Shown here one piece after another: positions 26,045 through 35,032 of a stretch of DNA of 64,000 nucleotides (position 1 is its first letter; each line of letters opens with the position of its first letter). The stretch is from the NCBI GenBank assembly GCA_017744935.1, contig JAGIAI010000005.1, positions 62,001-126,000 of the forward strand. The letters are read 5' to 3'. A model generated the notes under the pieces. The model had not been told where the DNA came from and did not search any database. It saw nothing but the letters and a program-made list of their open reading frames with translations. This stretch comes from Variovorax sp. (GTDB lineage Bacteria > Pseudomonadota > Gammaproteobacteria > Burkholderiales > Burkholderiaceae_C). A program made the position numbers and the translations under genes.

Positions 26045-28260
26045 CGAACATCGTCGGGCAGGGGCTCGTACGCGTCGATGGGCGCGACAAGGTGTGCGGC
26101 CGTGCCACCTATGCCGCCGAGTTCGAAGCGGCGGGCATGGTGCATGCGGTGCTGCTGACCAGCACCGTTGCGCGAGGCCGCGTCGAGCGGATCGACACGC
26201 AGGCGGCGGAAGCCGAGCCGGGTGTGCTTGCGGTCATCACCGCGCGCAATGCGATGCCGTTGCCGGATCGGGGGCGGGGTGCTTCCCAGTCCCCGGCCGG
26301 CCGCGCCCGCTCGCTGCTGCAGGACGACAGCGTCTCCTACAACGGCGAACCGGTCGCGATCGTCGTGGCCGACACGCTGGAACGCGCAGCCGCTGCCGCG
26401 CGCCTGCTGCGCGTGCGCTATTCGCAAGCGTCGGAAGCGGTGGTCGCGTTCGACCAGGCCAAGGCATCGCCGCACGACCCTGGCCAGATGCAGGGCAGGT
26501 CGTCCGACAGCAACCGCGGCAACGTCACCGCCGGACTGCGCGACGCCGTGCAGGTCCATCAGGCGATCTACACCACGCCAATCGAGCACCACAACCCGAT
26601 GGAGCCACACGCCACCATCGCGCAATGGAACGCCGCTGGCGACAGGCTCACGGTGCACGATTCGACGCAGGCTATCTCGGGAAGCCGCGACACGCTGGCG
26701 AAGACCTTCGGCATCGCGACGGACAACGTCGTGGTGCTGTGCCCCTTTGTCGGCGGCGGCTTCGGCTGCAAGGGCTCTTCTTGGTCGCATGTCGCGCTGG
26801 CGGCGATGGCGTCGCGTCAGGTCGGGCGGCCGGTGAAGCTGGTCCTCGAACGCCCGCAGATGTTCGGCTCTGTCGGTCACAGGCCGCATACGGAGCAGAC
26901 GCTGAGCATCGGCGCAGCGGCCGATGGGCAGTTCACGGCACTCCACCACGGCGTGGTGTCGGAGACTTCCATGATCGAAGACTGGACGGAGCGCTCCGCC
27001 GTCGTGAGTCGCATGCTGTATGCCTGCGATAACCAGAGCACCACGCATCGCCTCGCACGGATGAACATCGCCGTGCCAACCTTCACCCGCGCGCCGGGCG
27101 AAGCCAGCGGCTGCTTCGCGCTCGAATGCGCGGTGGACGAGATGGCGACTCTGCTGGCCATGGACCCGCTTGCACTGCGCCTGCGCAACTACACGGAGAC
27201 CGACCCGGACTCGGGCCTTCCCTTTTCCAGCAAATCGCTGCGCGAGTGCTATCGCGTGGGCGCGGAGCGCTTTGGCTGGCGTCACCGGCCGCTGCAGGCG
27301 GGCACCTTGCGCGATGGGCATTGGCGCATCGGCATGGGCATGGCCACGGCCACCTACCCGACCAACCGTAGCCCGGCCGAGGCGCTGGTGCGCATGATGG
27401 CCGACGGCGCCGCGGTCTTGCAGTGCGGCTCGCAGGACCTTGGCACGGGCACCTTGACCGTGATGGCCCAGGTCGCGGCCGATGCGCTCGGCATCCCGGT
27501 CTCGCGTGTGCGGTTCGAGCTCGGTGACAGTCGCATGCCGAAGTCGCCCGGTTCGGGCGGATCGCAGACTGCCGCGAGCGTCGCGCCTGCGGTGCAGGCT
27601 GCGTGTCTGGCGATGCGCGCCAAGCTGGTGGACCTGGCTCGCACCGACGGCCAGTCGTCGTTGCGCGATCGGCCTGTTGCGGAGCTGACCGTGGTCGACG
27701 GTTGGGTGCGCCCGGTCAGTGCGGGCAGCGGAGGCGAATCCGTCAACGCGCTGATCGGCCGCATGCAGGGAGCGCCGCTGGAGGCGCGTGCCCAAACCGC
27801 TCCCGGCGACGAGAAGAAGCGCTTCTCGATGCATGCGTTCGGCGCGGTCTTCGCTGAAGTGCGTGTCGACGATGCGCTCGGCATCATCCGCGTGCCGCGC
27901 ATCGTCGGCGTCTATGGTGTCGGCAACCGACTCAACGCCAGGACCGCGCACAGCCAGTTGATGGGCGGCATCGTGTGGGGCGTCGGCATGGCGTTGTTCG
28001 AGGAGACCTGGCGCGACGAGCGCAACGGGCGGTACGTCAACGCGAGCCTTGCCGAGTATCACGTTCCGGTGAACGCGGACATCGGCGACATCGATGTGCA
28101 GTTCGTCCCGGAGGACGATCCGCATGTGAATCCACTGGGCGTGAAAGGCATTGGAGAGATCGGCATCACGGGCGTGGCCGCGGCCATTGCCAACGCGGTG
28201 TATCACGCCACAGGAAAGCGGGTACGCGACTTGCCGGTCACGCTGGACAAGCTGATCTGA
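26041..28260 (+). CDS. paoC: Aldehyde oxidoreductase molybdenum-binding subunit (PaoC-like)
   Basis: 739-residue molybdenum-cofactor subunit, close to the 732 residues of E. coli PaoC. Cofactor-binding segments: [12 protein letters not shown] and [12 protein letters not shown]; the catalytic Glu is E706 in [10 protein letters not shown] near the C terminus. The start at 26041 overlaps the paoB stop by 4 bp. No PaoD/XdhC-like insertion chaperone follows; the next gene is an unrelated small membrane protein, so cofactor insertion must use a factor encoded elsewhere. Confidence 0.94.
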   Translation: MTNIVGQGLVRVDGRDKVCGRATYAAEFEAAGMVHAVLLTSTVARGRVERIDTQAAEAEPGVLAVITARNAMPLPDRGRGASQSPAGRARSLLQDDSVSYNGEPVAIVVADTLERAAAAARLLRVRYSQASEAVVAFDQAKASPHDPGQMQGRSSDSNRGNVTAGLRDAVQVHQAIYTTPIEHHNPMEPHATIAQWNAAGDRLTVHDSTQAISGSRDTLAKTFGIATDNVVVLCPFVGGGFGCKGSSWSHVALAAMASRQVGRPVKLVLERPQMFGSVGHRPHTEQTLSIGAAADGQFTALHHGVVSETSMIEDWTERSAVVSRMLYACDNQSTTHRLARMNIAVPTFTRAPGEASGCFALECAVDEMATLLAMDPLALRLRNYTETDPDSGLPFSSKSLRECYRVGAERFGWRHRPLQAGTLRDGHWRIGMGMATATYPTNRSPAEALVRMMADGAAVLQCGSQDLGTGTLTVMAQVAADALGIPVSRVRFELGDSRMPKSPGSGGSQTAASVAPAVQAACLAMRAKLVDLARTDGQSSLRDRPVAELTVVDGWVRPVSAGSGGESVNALIGRMQGAPLEARAQTAPGDEKKRFSMHAFGAVFAEVRVDDALGIIRVPRIVGVYGVGNRLNARTAHSQLMGGIVWGVGMALFEETWRDERNGRYVNASLAEYHVPVNADIGDIDVQFVPEDDPHVNPLGVKGIGEIGITGVAAAIANAVYHATGKRVRDLPVTLDKLI

Positions 28261-28313
28261 GTGCGCATTTCGCGTGAGGCGGGTCCGCCGAGGCTGCGGC
28301 AAAATCCGAGCCC

Positions 28314-28796
28314 ATGAATGAGGTCACCATCACTTTCGACCGTGTCTTCGACATCGTCCCCACTTCGCAGCGAAAGCGCGTGGTGCGCACGGAGTTCGGA
28401 TTCCAGGCGGGAGCCCTGAAGCAGGAGCGGGTGGCGGTTCCCGGTTCCCCTCGCATCGAGGACGGCATGACAGTCACGGCACTGCTTGACCGCCCCGGCG
28501 ATTGGCGGAGCCTGCTCGGCTGGGTCAATCACGGGACGGGTGAGATCGCCTGCTACAGAGCCGGGTCGAACATCGCGGGTATCGGGCCGATCGTATTGGG
28601 CAGCCTTCTGGCCTATCACTTCGCGGGGTCGAACCCGATCTTCGCTGCGATCGTGTTCGTCATATCCGTTGGCATCTGCATCGGCAGCGTCGCCGGCATG
28701 CGCAAGGCCGTCGCGTCCAGAAGGCTTCTGGAAGCGATCCGGATGAATCTGAACGCCGCATCGGTCACGCCGCACGACCCATCGCCTGGGCAATGA
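28314..28796 (+). CDS. Hypothetical membrane protein (160 aa)
   Basis: 160-residue protein with a soluble N-terminal half (about residues 1-85, beta-rich, containing FGFQAGALKQERVAVPG and a GWVNHGTGEIACY strand) and two hydrophobic helices (about 88-104 and 108-127). No family is recognised with confidence. It lies 53 bp after paoC on the same strand and overlaps the 3' end of the convergent EVE-domain gene by 32 bp, so mRNA ends would overlap. Confidence 0.65.
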   Translation: MNEVTITFDRVFDIVPTSQRKRVVRTEFGFQAGALKQERVAVPGSPRIEDGMTVTALLDRPGDWRSLLGWVNHGTGEIACYRAGSNIAGIGPIVLGSLLAYHFAGSNPIFAAIVFVISVGICIGSVAGMRKAVASRRLLEAIRMNLNAASVTPHDPSPGQ

Positions 28797-29187
28797 GCCG
28801 GAAATCCGCCTCCGGCACCCGCAGGTAGCCGAAGCGGAACGCCGCGCCCCAATGCGTCTTGTCCCGGATGAAGGACAGCCGGTCGATCAGGGGCTTGATC
28901 GGTGCATCCTGGCATTCATGAAACTTCACGTCCACGCGGAAGGGCTTGAAGTCCGGTGACATCTCCACCTGGTAGACCTCGCCCGATGCCACCGTTCCGA
29001 TGGCAGTGAAGGCTTGCAGTGGTGCGCCGTCGGGAAAGTCGGTCCGCGGGGAATACATCGCGAGCATGTCGCCGGCCTTCAGTCGCTGCACCGCAGCCTT
29101 CTTGCCGTGATTGAGCTGGATGAAGCCTCCACGCACGCCGTTCTGCACATGCGCCTTCGAAACCACGCCGATCCAGAAGTTGTTCAT
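28765..29187 (-). CDS. EVE domain-containing protein
   Basis: 140-residue protein matching the EVE domain, a PUA-like fold that binds modified bases in RNA or DNA. Seen: the N-terminal MNNFWIGVVSKAHVQNGVRGGFIQLNHG, the central RLKAGDMLAMYSPRTDF, and the C-terminal LSFIRDKTHWGAAFRFGYL. The single-domain form is common in proteobacteria and is of unknown cellular role. Overlaps the convergent membrane protein gene by 32 bp. No restriction or toxin genes are nearby. Confidence 0.9.
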   Translation of the reverse strand: MNNFWIGVVSKAHVQNGVRGGFIQLNHGKKAAVQRLKAGDMLAMYSPRTDFPDGAPLQAFTAIGTVASGEVYQVEMSPDFKPFRVDVKFHECQDAPIKPLIDRLSFIRDKTHWGAAFRFGYLRVPEADFRLIAQAMGRAA

Positions 29188-29337
29188 GAGCCCATCTCCT
29201 GACAGTGCTGTTGCTGTTTTGGTGTGTTGGACTGTAGGCGTGCACGACTGACAACGTCCTGTCAGCAGTGGATCCGCCGTTGCTTCGCCTAGTTACCTGC
29301 CGTAACATTCCGCGCGAGCGAGGAGAGAGGGACACAG

Positions 29338-30837
29338 ATGGACGCTTTCGAGGGGCGCCGCGAGCCGGTATTTCTTGACCAGATGCAAGAGCCCGGCGCG
29401 CCTGCGATGGAGCCACGCGACGCGGCGGCGCCGGTGACGCACGGCTGGTGGTATGCGAACGGAGAGGCGCGCAGCGGACCTCTGTCGTCCGAGCAAATCG
29501 AGGAACTCCTGCGCGCGGGCACCATCGACGCCGACACGCTCGTCTGGCGCGAGGGCCGCATGGCCTGGAAGGCCATTCACGAAATTCCCGAGCTCTCTCG
29601 GGGTCGGCTGTCGAGGCGCACCCTGGATGACGTCGGGTTCATGCGTACAGCGCGCAGGCGCGAGAAGCCCGTCTCCGCGGTCTGGTGGCTCGTCGCGGTC
29701 CTGCTTGCTGCGGCCCTTGTCTGGTCTGCGCTGAAGTTCCATCTCCCCGAGAACGCGGCCATCCCCTATGCAGTCGGCGTGGCGTTTGGTGCCTTGCTCA
29801 TTCCTCTCATCGGCGTCGGCATTGCGTCGCTCTGGGGCGATGGGCCGAGCCGCAGCAAGGGTGTGAAGGTCTTCGCTGGCTGCGCCATGGCGGTCCTGGC
29901 CACGTCGACCTTCAGCACGCTTCTGGAGCGCGGCTACACGCAGCGCTGGCTGAACTATTCCAATCTGACTGCGGAAGACTTTCTGGCGCAGGCCGGCAAG
30001 TGCATGCGCATCGGCGACTTGAAGTGCCAGGAAGAGAACCTGCGTGACTTCGTGCGACTGCGGCCCGACGACGCCGTCGGTGCCGGCCGTCTCGGCATCC
30101 TGCTGAATCAACGTGGCCGGCATGACGAAGCCGTCGCCCAGTTCAAGCGCTCGCTCGAACTCGGCGCGGGAACGTACGACCTGTTCTCCTATCTGGCGGA
30201 CAGTCACGAGAAGCTGGGGCATACGCCGGAGGCCATCGAATGGTCGTACAAGGCGCTGTCGGTCGTGCCTACTCTGGTGGATGTGCGTCGGAAGCTCGCC
30301 GGGTTGCTGGTGCGGTCGCAGCGGCCTTACGAGGCGCTCTCCCTCCTGCAGGGGTACGACAGTCAGCTCGAGGCGCGCGGACAGCAGGCGTACTTCGTGG
30401 CGCAGCGCATCTCGATCGAGACGGCCATCGATCAGGCTGCCGGCGAGAAGACCGGAGAGCGCGAGGCCCTTCGCCTGCCGGTCTATGGGGGCCACTTCTT
30501 TGCGCCGGTTTCCATCGGGTCGGACAAGCCGAAGCCATTCATGGTCGACACCGGCGCAACCCTCACCAGCATGAAGGAAAGCCTGTTGCGCGACTCGCGT
30601 GCGGTCTACAAGGTGCTGGACCCGGCGGTACGCATGACGACGGCTGACGGCCGGAAAGTCGTCGCCAAGTCGATCATGCTCGAGTCCATGAAGGTGGGTC
30701 CGTTCGAGCTGACGAACGTGCCGGCAATCGCATGCGCGGATTGCATCTCTCTTCTTGGCCAGGCCAGCCTGTCGAAGTTCGACATGCAGTCCGTGAGAGC
30801 GCAGGGCGTTGACTTCCTGCTGCTTGCTCCACGTTGA
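29338..30837 (+). CDS. GYF_2 / TPR / retropepsin-like aspartic protease fusion membrane protein
   Basis: 499-residue multi-domain protein. Residues 35-87 form a GYF_2-type domain (WWYANGEARSGPLSSEQI, TLVWREGRMAWKAIHEIPEL). Three membrane helices follow (about 113-133, 143-166, 177-195). Residues 205-345 are TPR-like helical pairs. Residues 380-499 look like a clan AA retropepsin-type protease with the active-site D404-T-G-A in FMVDTGATLTSM and a late ILLG-like segment (ISLLGQASLSKFD). One DTGA per chain implies a dimer. A strong purine-rich ribosome binding site precedes ATG 29338. It is 15 bp before an RDD gene. Confidence 0.85.
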   Translation: MDAFEGRREPVFLDQMQEPGAPAMEPRDAAAPVTHGWWYANGEARSGPLSSEQIEELLRAGTIDADTLVWREGRMAWKAIHEIPELSRGRLSRRTLDDVGFMRTARRREKPVSAVWWLVAVLLAAALVWSALKFHLPENAAIPYAVGVAFGALLIPLIGVGIASLWGDGPSRSKGVKVFAGCAMAVLATSTFSTLLERGYTQRWLNYSNLTAEDFLAQAGKCMRIGDLKCQEENLRDFVRLRPDDAVGAGRLGILLNQRGRHDEAVAQFKRSLELGAGTYDLFSYLADSHEKLGHTPEAIEWSYKALSVVPTLVDVRRKLAGLLVRSQRPYEALSLLQGYDSQLEARGQQAYFVAQRISIETAIDQAAGEKTGEREALRLPVYGGHFFAPVSIGSDKPKPFMVDTGATLTSMKESLLRDSRAVYKVLDPAVRMTTADGRKVVAKSIMLESMKVGPFELTNVPAIACADCISLLGQASLSKFDMQSVRAQGVDFLLLAPR

Positions 30838-30852
30838 ACGGGTGCATCGACC

Positions 30853-31980
30853 ATGACTATGCAGGATGAACCGGAGCTGATCGGCTCCCCCGCGATTCGA
30901 CCGCTTCCTGGTTCGATGCCGCCCTTGCCCCGATCGGACACCGATCCAGGTCGGACAGGGGCCACGGATTCGTCCCGGCGTGAAGAGGTCCTCGCGTTGC
31001 CACTGGCGGGCCCTTGGCGACGCTTCTGGGCAAAGATGCTCGACTTCTATTTCTACCTGCTGGTGGTTGGCGTGCCGCTGGTGGCCGTCGCCAGCAACTA
31101 CATGCCCGGATTCGCAGCGGCCCTGAACACACCGGGTTCGGACGGTTTGTGGGGATTCCTGTTCGTGCCGTTCTCGCTTCTCGTCGAGGCCATCATCTTC
31201 GGCTGGACAGGATCAACGTTCGGGAAGTGGCTGCTGGGTTTGAAGGTCATCACGCTGGGAGGTACCCGGCCTTCATTCGGCCAGTATTTCCGTCGGCAGT
31301 TGGGTGTCTGGTGGGGAGGGCTCGGCCTGGGGCTCCCGCTGGTGACGCTGTTCACCATGAATCACCAGCATTCCCGGGTCAAGGCCGGCAACAACGCCAC
31401 CTACGACGCGGGTCGTTTCAATGTCAAGGCGCGCCCCATCGGAGGGATGCGCAAGGCGATCGCCGCGTTGGTGACCGTGGCGGTCATGGCGGGGATGATT
31501 GCTCTCATCGGTTTTGGCAACGAGCAAGAGCGTATTGCGAGCGCACCCGTCTCATGGATCAATCCGGCCACCGGCGTCAAGGTCACCTTGCCCATGGGAT
31601 GGACCCCGACGACCGTCAAGAAGTCCACCGAAACGAACACGGACATCTACTTCTTCATCAATCGCAAGACGCGCGTCGAGGCGCTGTTTGCTTCGGAGCC
31701 TGTCCCCCGGCAGTACTCGCTCGATCAGTACCTCGTCGAGTGGTCCGACAACGTGCGGGAAAAGATGGAGATCAAGCCGGTCGGCACCCAGACGATCGCG
31801 AAGGGCCATCACGTGTTGGAGACGCAAGGCGTCCTGAAGAGCGAGAAGCCCCTCGGCATCCATGCAACTGTCCTTCGCAAGAACGAATCGGTCTGGCGCC
31901 TGATGTTCTTCGGCAATGACGGCAAGGAAGAGTCTGCGGACACGCGCGCGATGCGCGAGGCGCTGTTCGGCACGCTCTAG
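30853..31980 (+). CDS. RDD family membrane protein with C-terminal soluble domain
   Basis: 375-residue protein. After a Pro-rich cytoplasmic start, residues 50-190 form an RDD domain (PWRRFWAKMLDFYFYLLVVG with the Arg/Asp signature; GWTGSTFGKWLLGLKVITLGG; YFRRQLGVWWGGLGLGLP). A further helix (about 200-217) is followed by a soluble domain (about 235-375; GVKVTLPMGWTPTTVKK) probably outside the membrane. It is downstream of the GYF_2/TPR/protease gene by 15 bp and probably co-transcribed. Function unknown. Confidence 0.85.
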   Translation: MTMQDEPELIGSPAIRPLPGSMPPLPRSDTDPGRTGATDSSRREEVLALPLAGPWRRFWAKMLDFYFYLLVVGVPLVAVASNYMPGFAAALNTPGSDGLWGFLFVPFSLLVEAIIFGWTGSTFGKWLLGLKVITLGGTRPSFGQYFRRQLGVWWGGLGLGLPLVTLFTMNHQHSRVKAGNNATYDAGRFNVKARPIGGMRKAIAALVTVAVMAGMIALIGFGNEQERIASAPVSWINPATGVKVTLPMGWTPTTVKKSTETNTDIYFFINRKTRVEALFASEPVPRQYSLDQYLVEWSDNVREKMEIKPVGTQTIAKGHHVLETQGVLKSEKPLGIHATVLRKNESVWRLMFFGNDGKEESADTRAMREALFGTL

Positions 31981-32095
31981 CGCGACGGCTGCTCCTCAGT
32001 TGACGCGCTGGGAGAGGGGAAAGCGGGAATAAATCCTGGCCTGCGTGCGTATTGCAGCTTGCAACGACCTTCATTCCGTTGAAAGGAGCAAGCAG

Positions 32096-33037
32096 ATGAA
32101 CACGCACAATCCCGGCCGTCGTGAAGCGCTCAGGTGCCTGTCAGCATGGAGCGGCGCAGCCGTCGTCTGGACCGTGAGCGGCGGCATACCGCGCGCCCTG
32201 GGCGCCACCGGCGGCGGCGCACCGCCAGCGGCTGGAGGCGATGCGCTGACCTTCGTCCAGATCAGCGACACCCACATCGGCTTTCGCAAGGACGCCAATC
32301 CCGATGTCGTCGGAAGCCTGCGCCATGCCATCGCCGACATCAACGCACTGCCGCGGGCGCCGGCATTCGTCGTGCACACGGGCGATGTCAGTCACCTGTC
32401 GAAGCCCGAGGAATTCGGCAGTGCCAAGGAGATCCTCACGGAGATCCGCGTCGACCGCGTGCATACGGTACCGGGCGAGCACGACACCATCGACGATGGG
32501 GTCAATGGCTATCTCAAGTTCTTCGACCACGATGGCAAGGGCCGCGCCTGGTACAGCTTTGACCAGGGCGGCGTCCACTTCATCGGGCTGACCAATACGC
32601 TGAATTTCAAGGCCGGCATGCTGGCCGGGCTGGGTGACGAGCAACTGGCCTGGGTCAAGAGCGATCTCTCCGGCGTGTCGCGCTCGACGCCAATCGTGGT
32701 GATGGCGCACATCCCGCTCTGGACGGTCTGGGAGCCGTGGGGCTGGGGCACCGCCGATTCCGCGCAGCTCGTCTCGATGCTGCGTCCATACGGATCGGTC
32801 ACGGTCCTCAACGGGCACATCCACCAGGTGCTGCAGAAGGTGGAAGGCAACGTCGCGATGCACACGGCAATGTCGCTGGCCTATCCGCTGCCCACGCCGG
32901 GCCAGGCAGGGATCGGCGAGCCCGGACCCGTCAAGGTTCCCGCCGGCGAACTCGGCAAGCTGCTTGGCACCCGGCAGATCAGCGTGGTGCGCGGCAAGAG
33001 CGAGCTGGCCATGATCGACCGGCCGCTCGAAGGCTGA
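32096..33037 (+). CDS. Metallophosphoesterase with Tat-like signal
   Basis: 313-residue exported calcineurin-like phosphoesterase. The N terminus has a twin-arginine-like motif (GRREALRCLSAW) followed by a hydrophobic stretch and an AxA-type end (ALGATGG). Metal-site motifs: D-x-H in QISDTHIG, GD in VVHTGDVSH, GEHD (the usual GNHD position, with Glu replacing Asn) and a late NGHIHQ. The start at 32096 is chosen because AAAGGAGC lies 6-8 bases upstream. A cupredoxin gene follows after 15 bp. The substrate is unknown. Confidence 0.88.
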   Translation: MNTHNPGRREALRCLSAWSGAAVVWTVSGGIPRALGATGGGAPPAAGGDALTFVQISDTHIGFRKDANPDVVGSLRHAIADINALPRAPAFVVHTGDVSHLSKPEEFGSAKEILTEIRVDRVHTVPGEHDTIDDGVNGYLKFFDHDGKGRAWYSFDQGGVHFIGLTNTLNFKAGMLAGLGDEQLAWVKSDLSGVSRSTPIVVMAHIPLWTVWEPWGWGTADSAQLVSMLRPYGSVTVLNGHIHQVLQKVEGNVAMHTAMSLAYPLPTPGQAGIGEPGPVKVPAGELGKLLGTRQISVVRGKSELAMIDRPLEG

Positions 33038-33052
33038 GGAGGGCGCAGCACC

Positions 33053-33409
33053 ATGTTCCATCGAGACCACTTGAAACCTTGGGGCGCGGCGCTCGCGCTG
33101 CTTGCGTGCGTTGCGGCGGGCCCATCGGCCAGCGTTGCCGCCGATGCAGTGACGACCGTCGACGTCAGCAAGTTCGCCTTCGGGCCCAAGGAGATCACCG
33201 TCGCGCCTGGCGCCAGAGTGCGCTGGGTCAACCACGACGAGGTGCCGCATACCGTGGCCAGCACGCAGGGGCAGGAAAAGGTCATCGGGTCGAAGGCGCT
33301 CGATACCGACGATCAGTACGAAGTCGCGTTTCAGAAGGAAGGCGACTTCGGCTACTACTGCACCGTGCACCCGTTCATGACCGGCGTCGTGCACGTCCAC
33401 AAGCAGTAG
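33053..33409 (+). CDS. Periplasmic cupredoxin (blue copper protein)
   Basis: 118-residue small copper protein: signal peptide (about residues 1-30, ending SVAADA) and one cupredoxin domain. Type 1 copper ligands are all visible: His in DEVPHTVAS, then Cys, His and Met in YYCTVHPFMTG. This resembles amicyanin/pseudoazurin-type electron carriers. It follows the Tat-type metallophosphoesterase by 15 bp and the two are probably one operon; the electron partner is unknown. Confidence 0.92.
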   Translation: MFHRDHLKPWGAALALLACVAAGPSASVAADAVTTVDVSKFAFGPKEITVAPGARVRWVNHDEVPHTVASTQGQEKVIGSKALDTDDQYEVAFQKEGDFGYYCTVHPFMTGVVHVHKQ

Positions 33410-33435
33410 GCAGGGAGCACCGCAGGATCGCGAAG

Positions 33436-34143
33436 TTATGCCGTCTTGAACGCGATCCAGGCGCTCCAGAAGAGGCTCGAGAAGAAGCGCAAGGGCCGGA
33501 CGAAGCCTGCCTTTCCGAGCATCGCTTCGACATCGGCTTCAGAAGACGGTGGAACCGCGCCTTGACGGATCTTGCCCAGCTTGGCGACCACTTCAGCGTC
33601 GCTGGCGCCTGCCATGCGCCAGCGCGTCGCCCAAGCCTTGAGGAACAGCGGTTGGGATTCGTAGGGGCATCGATTGCATGCGACGACGAGTGGCGCCCCA
33701 GGCTTGAGTCGCTTGTACAGCTCTTTCAGGATCTCGTCCTTGTCGTGCTGCTCGGGGATGTGGTGCAGCACGCCGATGAGCGTCGCCGCGTCAAAGCGGT
33801 CGTCGCCTGGGAGCGCATCGACCGTACCGTCGAAGGCTTGAGTGCGACTCGACAAGCCCGCCGCATCGATTCGCGCCATGGCCTGCTCCAGCATGGCGGG
33901 CGCCGGGTCGGCGGCGACGAATTGCCAGGCCGGCTCCAGTCTTCCGGCGATCAGGATCTCCTGGCCCGTGCCGCCCGCACCCGCGACGAGGATGGTCTTT
34001 TCATCGCTCCCCAGTTGGGCCGAAAGAAGGCAGGCCGCGAGTTCATGGCAGGCGTCGTACCCTGCGAGAGCGATGCGGCTCTGCGTCTCGTATTCCGCGG
34101 ACCGGGAAAGATCGAACTTTGCGATGGAATCTGTGCATGTCAT
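33436..34143 (-). CDS. Class I SAM-dependent methyltransferase
   Basis: 235-residue protein with the Rossmann-type SAM-binding fold: motif I ILVAGAGGTGQEI (residues 51-63), an acidic residue at the end of strand 2 (FVAADPAPAML), and motif IV/post-IV FDAATLIGVLHHIPEQHDKD. No extra domain. The substrate is unknown. Convergent with the cupredoxin gene (26 bp) and divergent from the DUF4337 gene. Confidence 0.88.
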   Translation of the reverse strand: MTCTDSIAKFDLSRSAEYETQSRIALAGYDACHELAACLLSAQLGSDEKTILVAGAGGTGQEILIAGRLEPAWQFVAADPAPAMLEQAMARIDAAGLSSRTQAFDGTVDALPGDDRFDAATLIGVLHHIPEQHDKDEILKELYKRLKPGAPLVVACNRCPYESQPLFLKAWATRWRMAGASDAEVVAKLGKIRQGAVPPSSEADVEAMLGKAGFVRPLRFFSSLFWSAWIAFKTA

Positions 34144-34259
34144 GCAGGCATTCTGGACAGATCGTGCGGGCTCGATAAGCGCTTGATTGCGAACGCACCC
34201 TTCGCTGATTGAGAGGGCAACGCGTCATACTCGGCTCCCCCACGACAACAAGGACATCC

Positions 34260-34865
34260 ATGTCAGGAAGCGGTTTTCATGTGCACGGCCCGCACGACCA
34301 TGAACTCGAGCACGCTGGTGCGCACGACCACGCCGAATCGGCCTCGGCAAAGTCCGGCCACAGCAGCATGACCAGTCAGATCGCCGTATGGACGGCCGTG
34401 ATCGCGACGGTCGGGGCGCTGTTCGCATACATGGGAGGGCTGACACAAGCCAACGCGGGCCTCTACAAGAACAACGCGGGCATGAAGAAAACCGAAGCGG
34501 CCAATCAATGGAGCTACTACCAGTCGAAGAGCACCAAACAGTCGCTCGCCGAGTTCGCGAGGGACATGTCACCCGACGGACGAAAGCAGGACTGGCAAAC
34601 GAAGATTTCGCGATACGAGCAGGAGAAGGCGGAAATCATGCTCATCGCGCAGAAGCTCGAAGCGGACGCGACTGACTGGGATCAGAAATCGGAAGCGCAG
34701 ATGCACAAGCATCACCGCTGGGCGCAGGCGACGACTGCGCTGCAGGTGTCCATCGCCCTGGCCGCCATGGCCTTGCTGACCAGAAGAAGGTGGCTGGAGT
34801 GGGGCATGCGCGCCGTCGCCGGCGTCGGGCTGGCCGTTGGCGCCCTGGCCGCCATGCACATCTGA
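34260..34865 (+). CDS. DUF4337-type membrane protein
   Basis: 201-residue protein. A His/Asp/Glu-rich N terminus (FHVHGPHDHELEHA, GAHDH) precedes a membrane helix (about residues 41-60, AVWTAVIATVGALFAYMGGL), a helical region with NQWSYYQSKSTKQSL and charged coiled-coil-like segments, and two C-terminal helices (about 158-200). This is the pattern of DUF4337 proteins, whose function is unknown. The His-rich start could bind metal. Start at 34260 is chosen as the beginning of the His-rich segment; the frame is open to 34209. Confidence 0.8.
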   Translation: MSGSGFHVHGPHDHELEHAGAHDHAESASAKSGHSSMTSQIAVWTAVIATVGALFAYMGGLTQANAGLYKNNAGMKKTEAANQWSYYQSKSTKQSLAEFARDMSPDGRKQDWQTKISRYEQEKAEIMLIAQKLEADATDWDQKSEAQMHKHHRWAQATTALQVSIALAAMALLTRRRWLEWGMRAVAGVGLAVGALAAMHI

Positions 34866-34866
34866 C

Positions 34867-34944
34867 TCAGTGGACGATGCCTGAGACGACGATGGCGAGG
34901 CCGGAGGCGCTGATGGCAAGACCGATGAGTTTCTGGAGTTTCAT
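34867..34944 (-). CDS. Possible 25-residue hydrophobic peptide
   Basis: A tiny frame reading MKLQKLIGLAISASGLAIVV and ending SGIVH. It has a Lys-containing N terminus and one hydrophobic helix, as in small membrane proteins. No good ribosome binding site is seen. It lies in the gap between the DUF4337 gene and the RpiR regulator on the opposite strand. The call is tentative. Confidence 0.2.
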   Translation of the reverse strand: MKLQKLIGLAISASGLAIVVSGIVH

Positions 34945-35032
34945 GCGCTCGATGGTGCCAGCAGGTGGGGTCTCGCGGGTTTGCGAATCTTCATGCCGGC
35001 TATTGAGCGGCGCTATTCGCTAAGCTCTCGGC

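Noticed and set aside
25753..28302. An 849-codon antisense frame across the paoBC genes
   Set aside because: Shadow of well-supported molybdenum enzyme genes on the plus strand.
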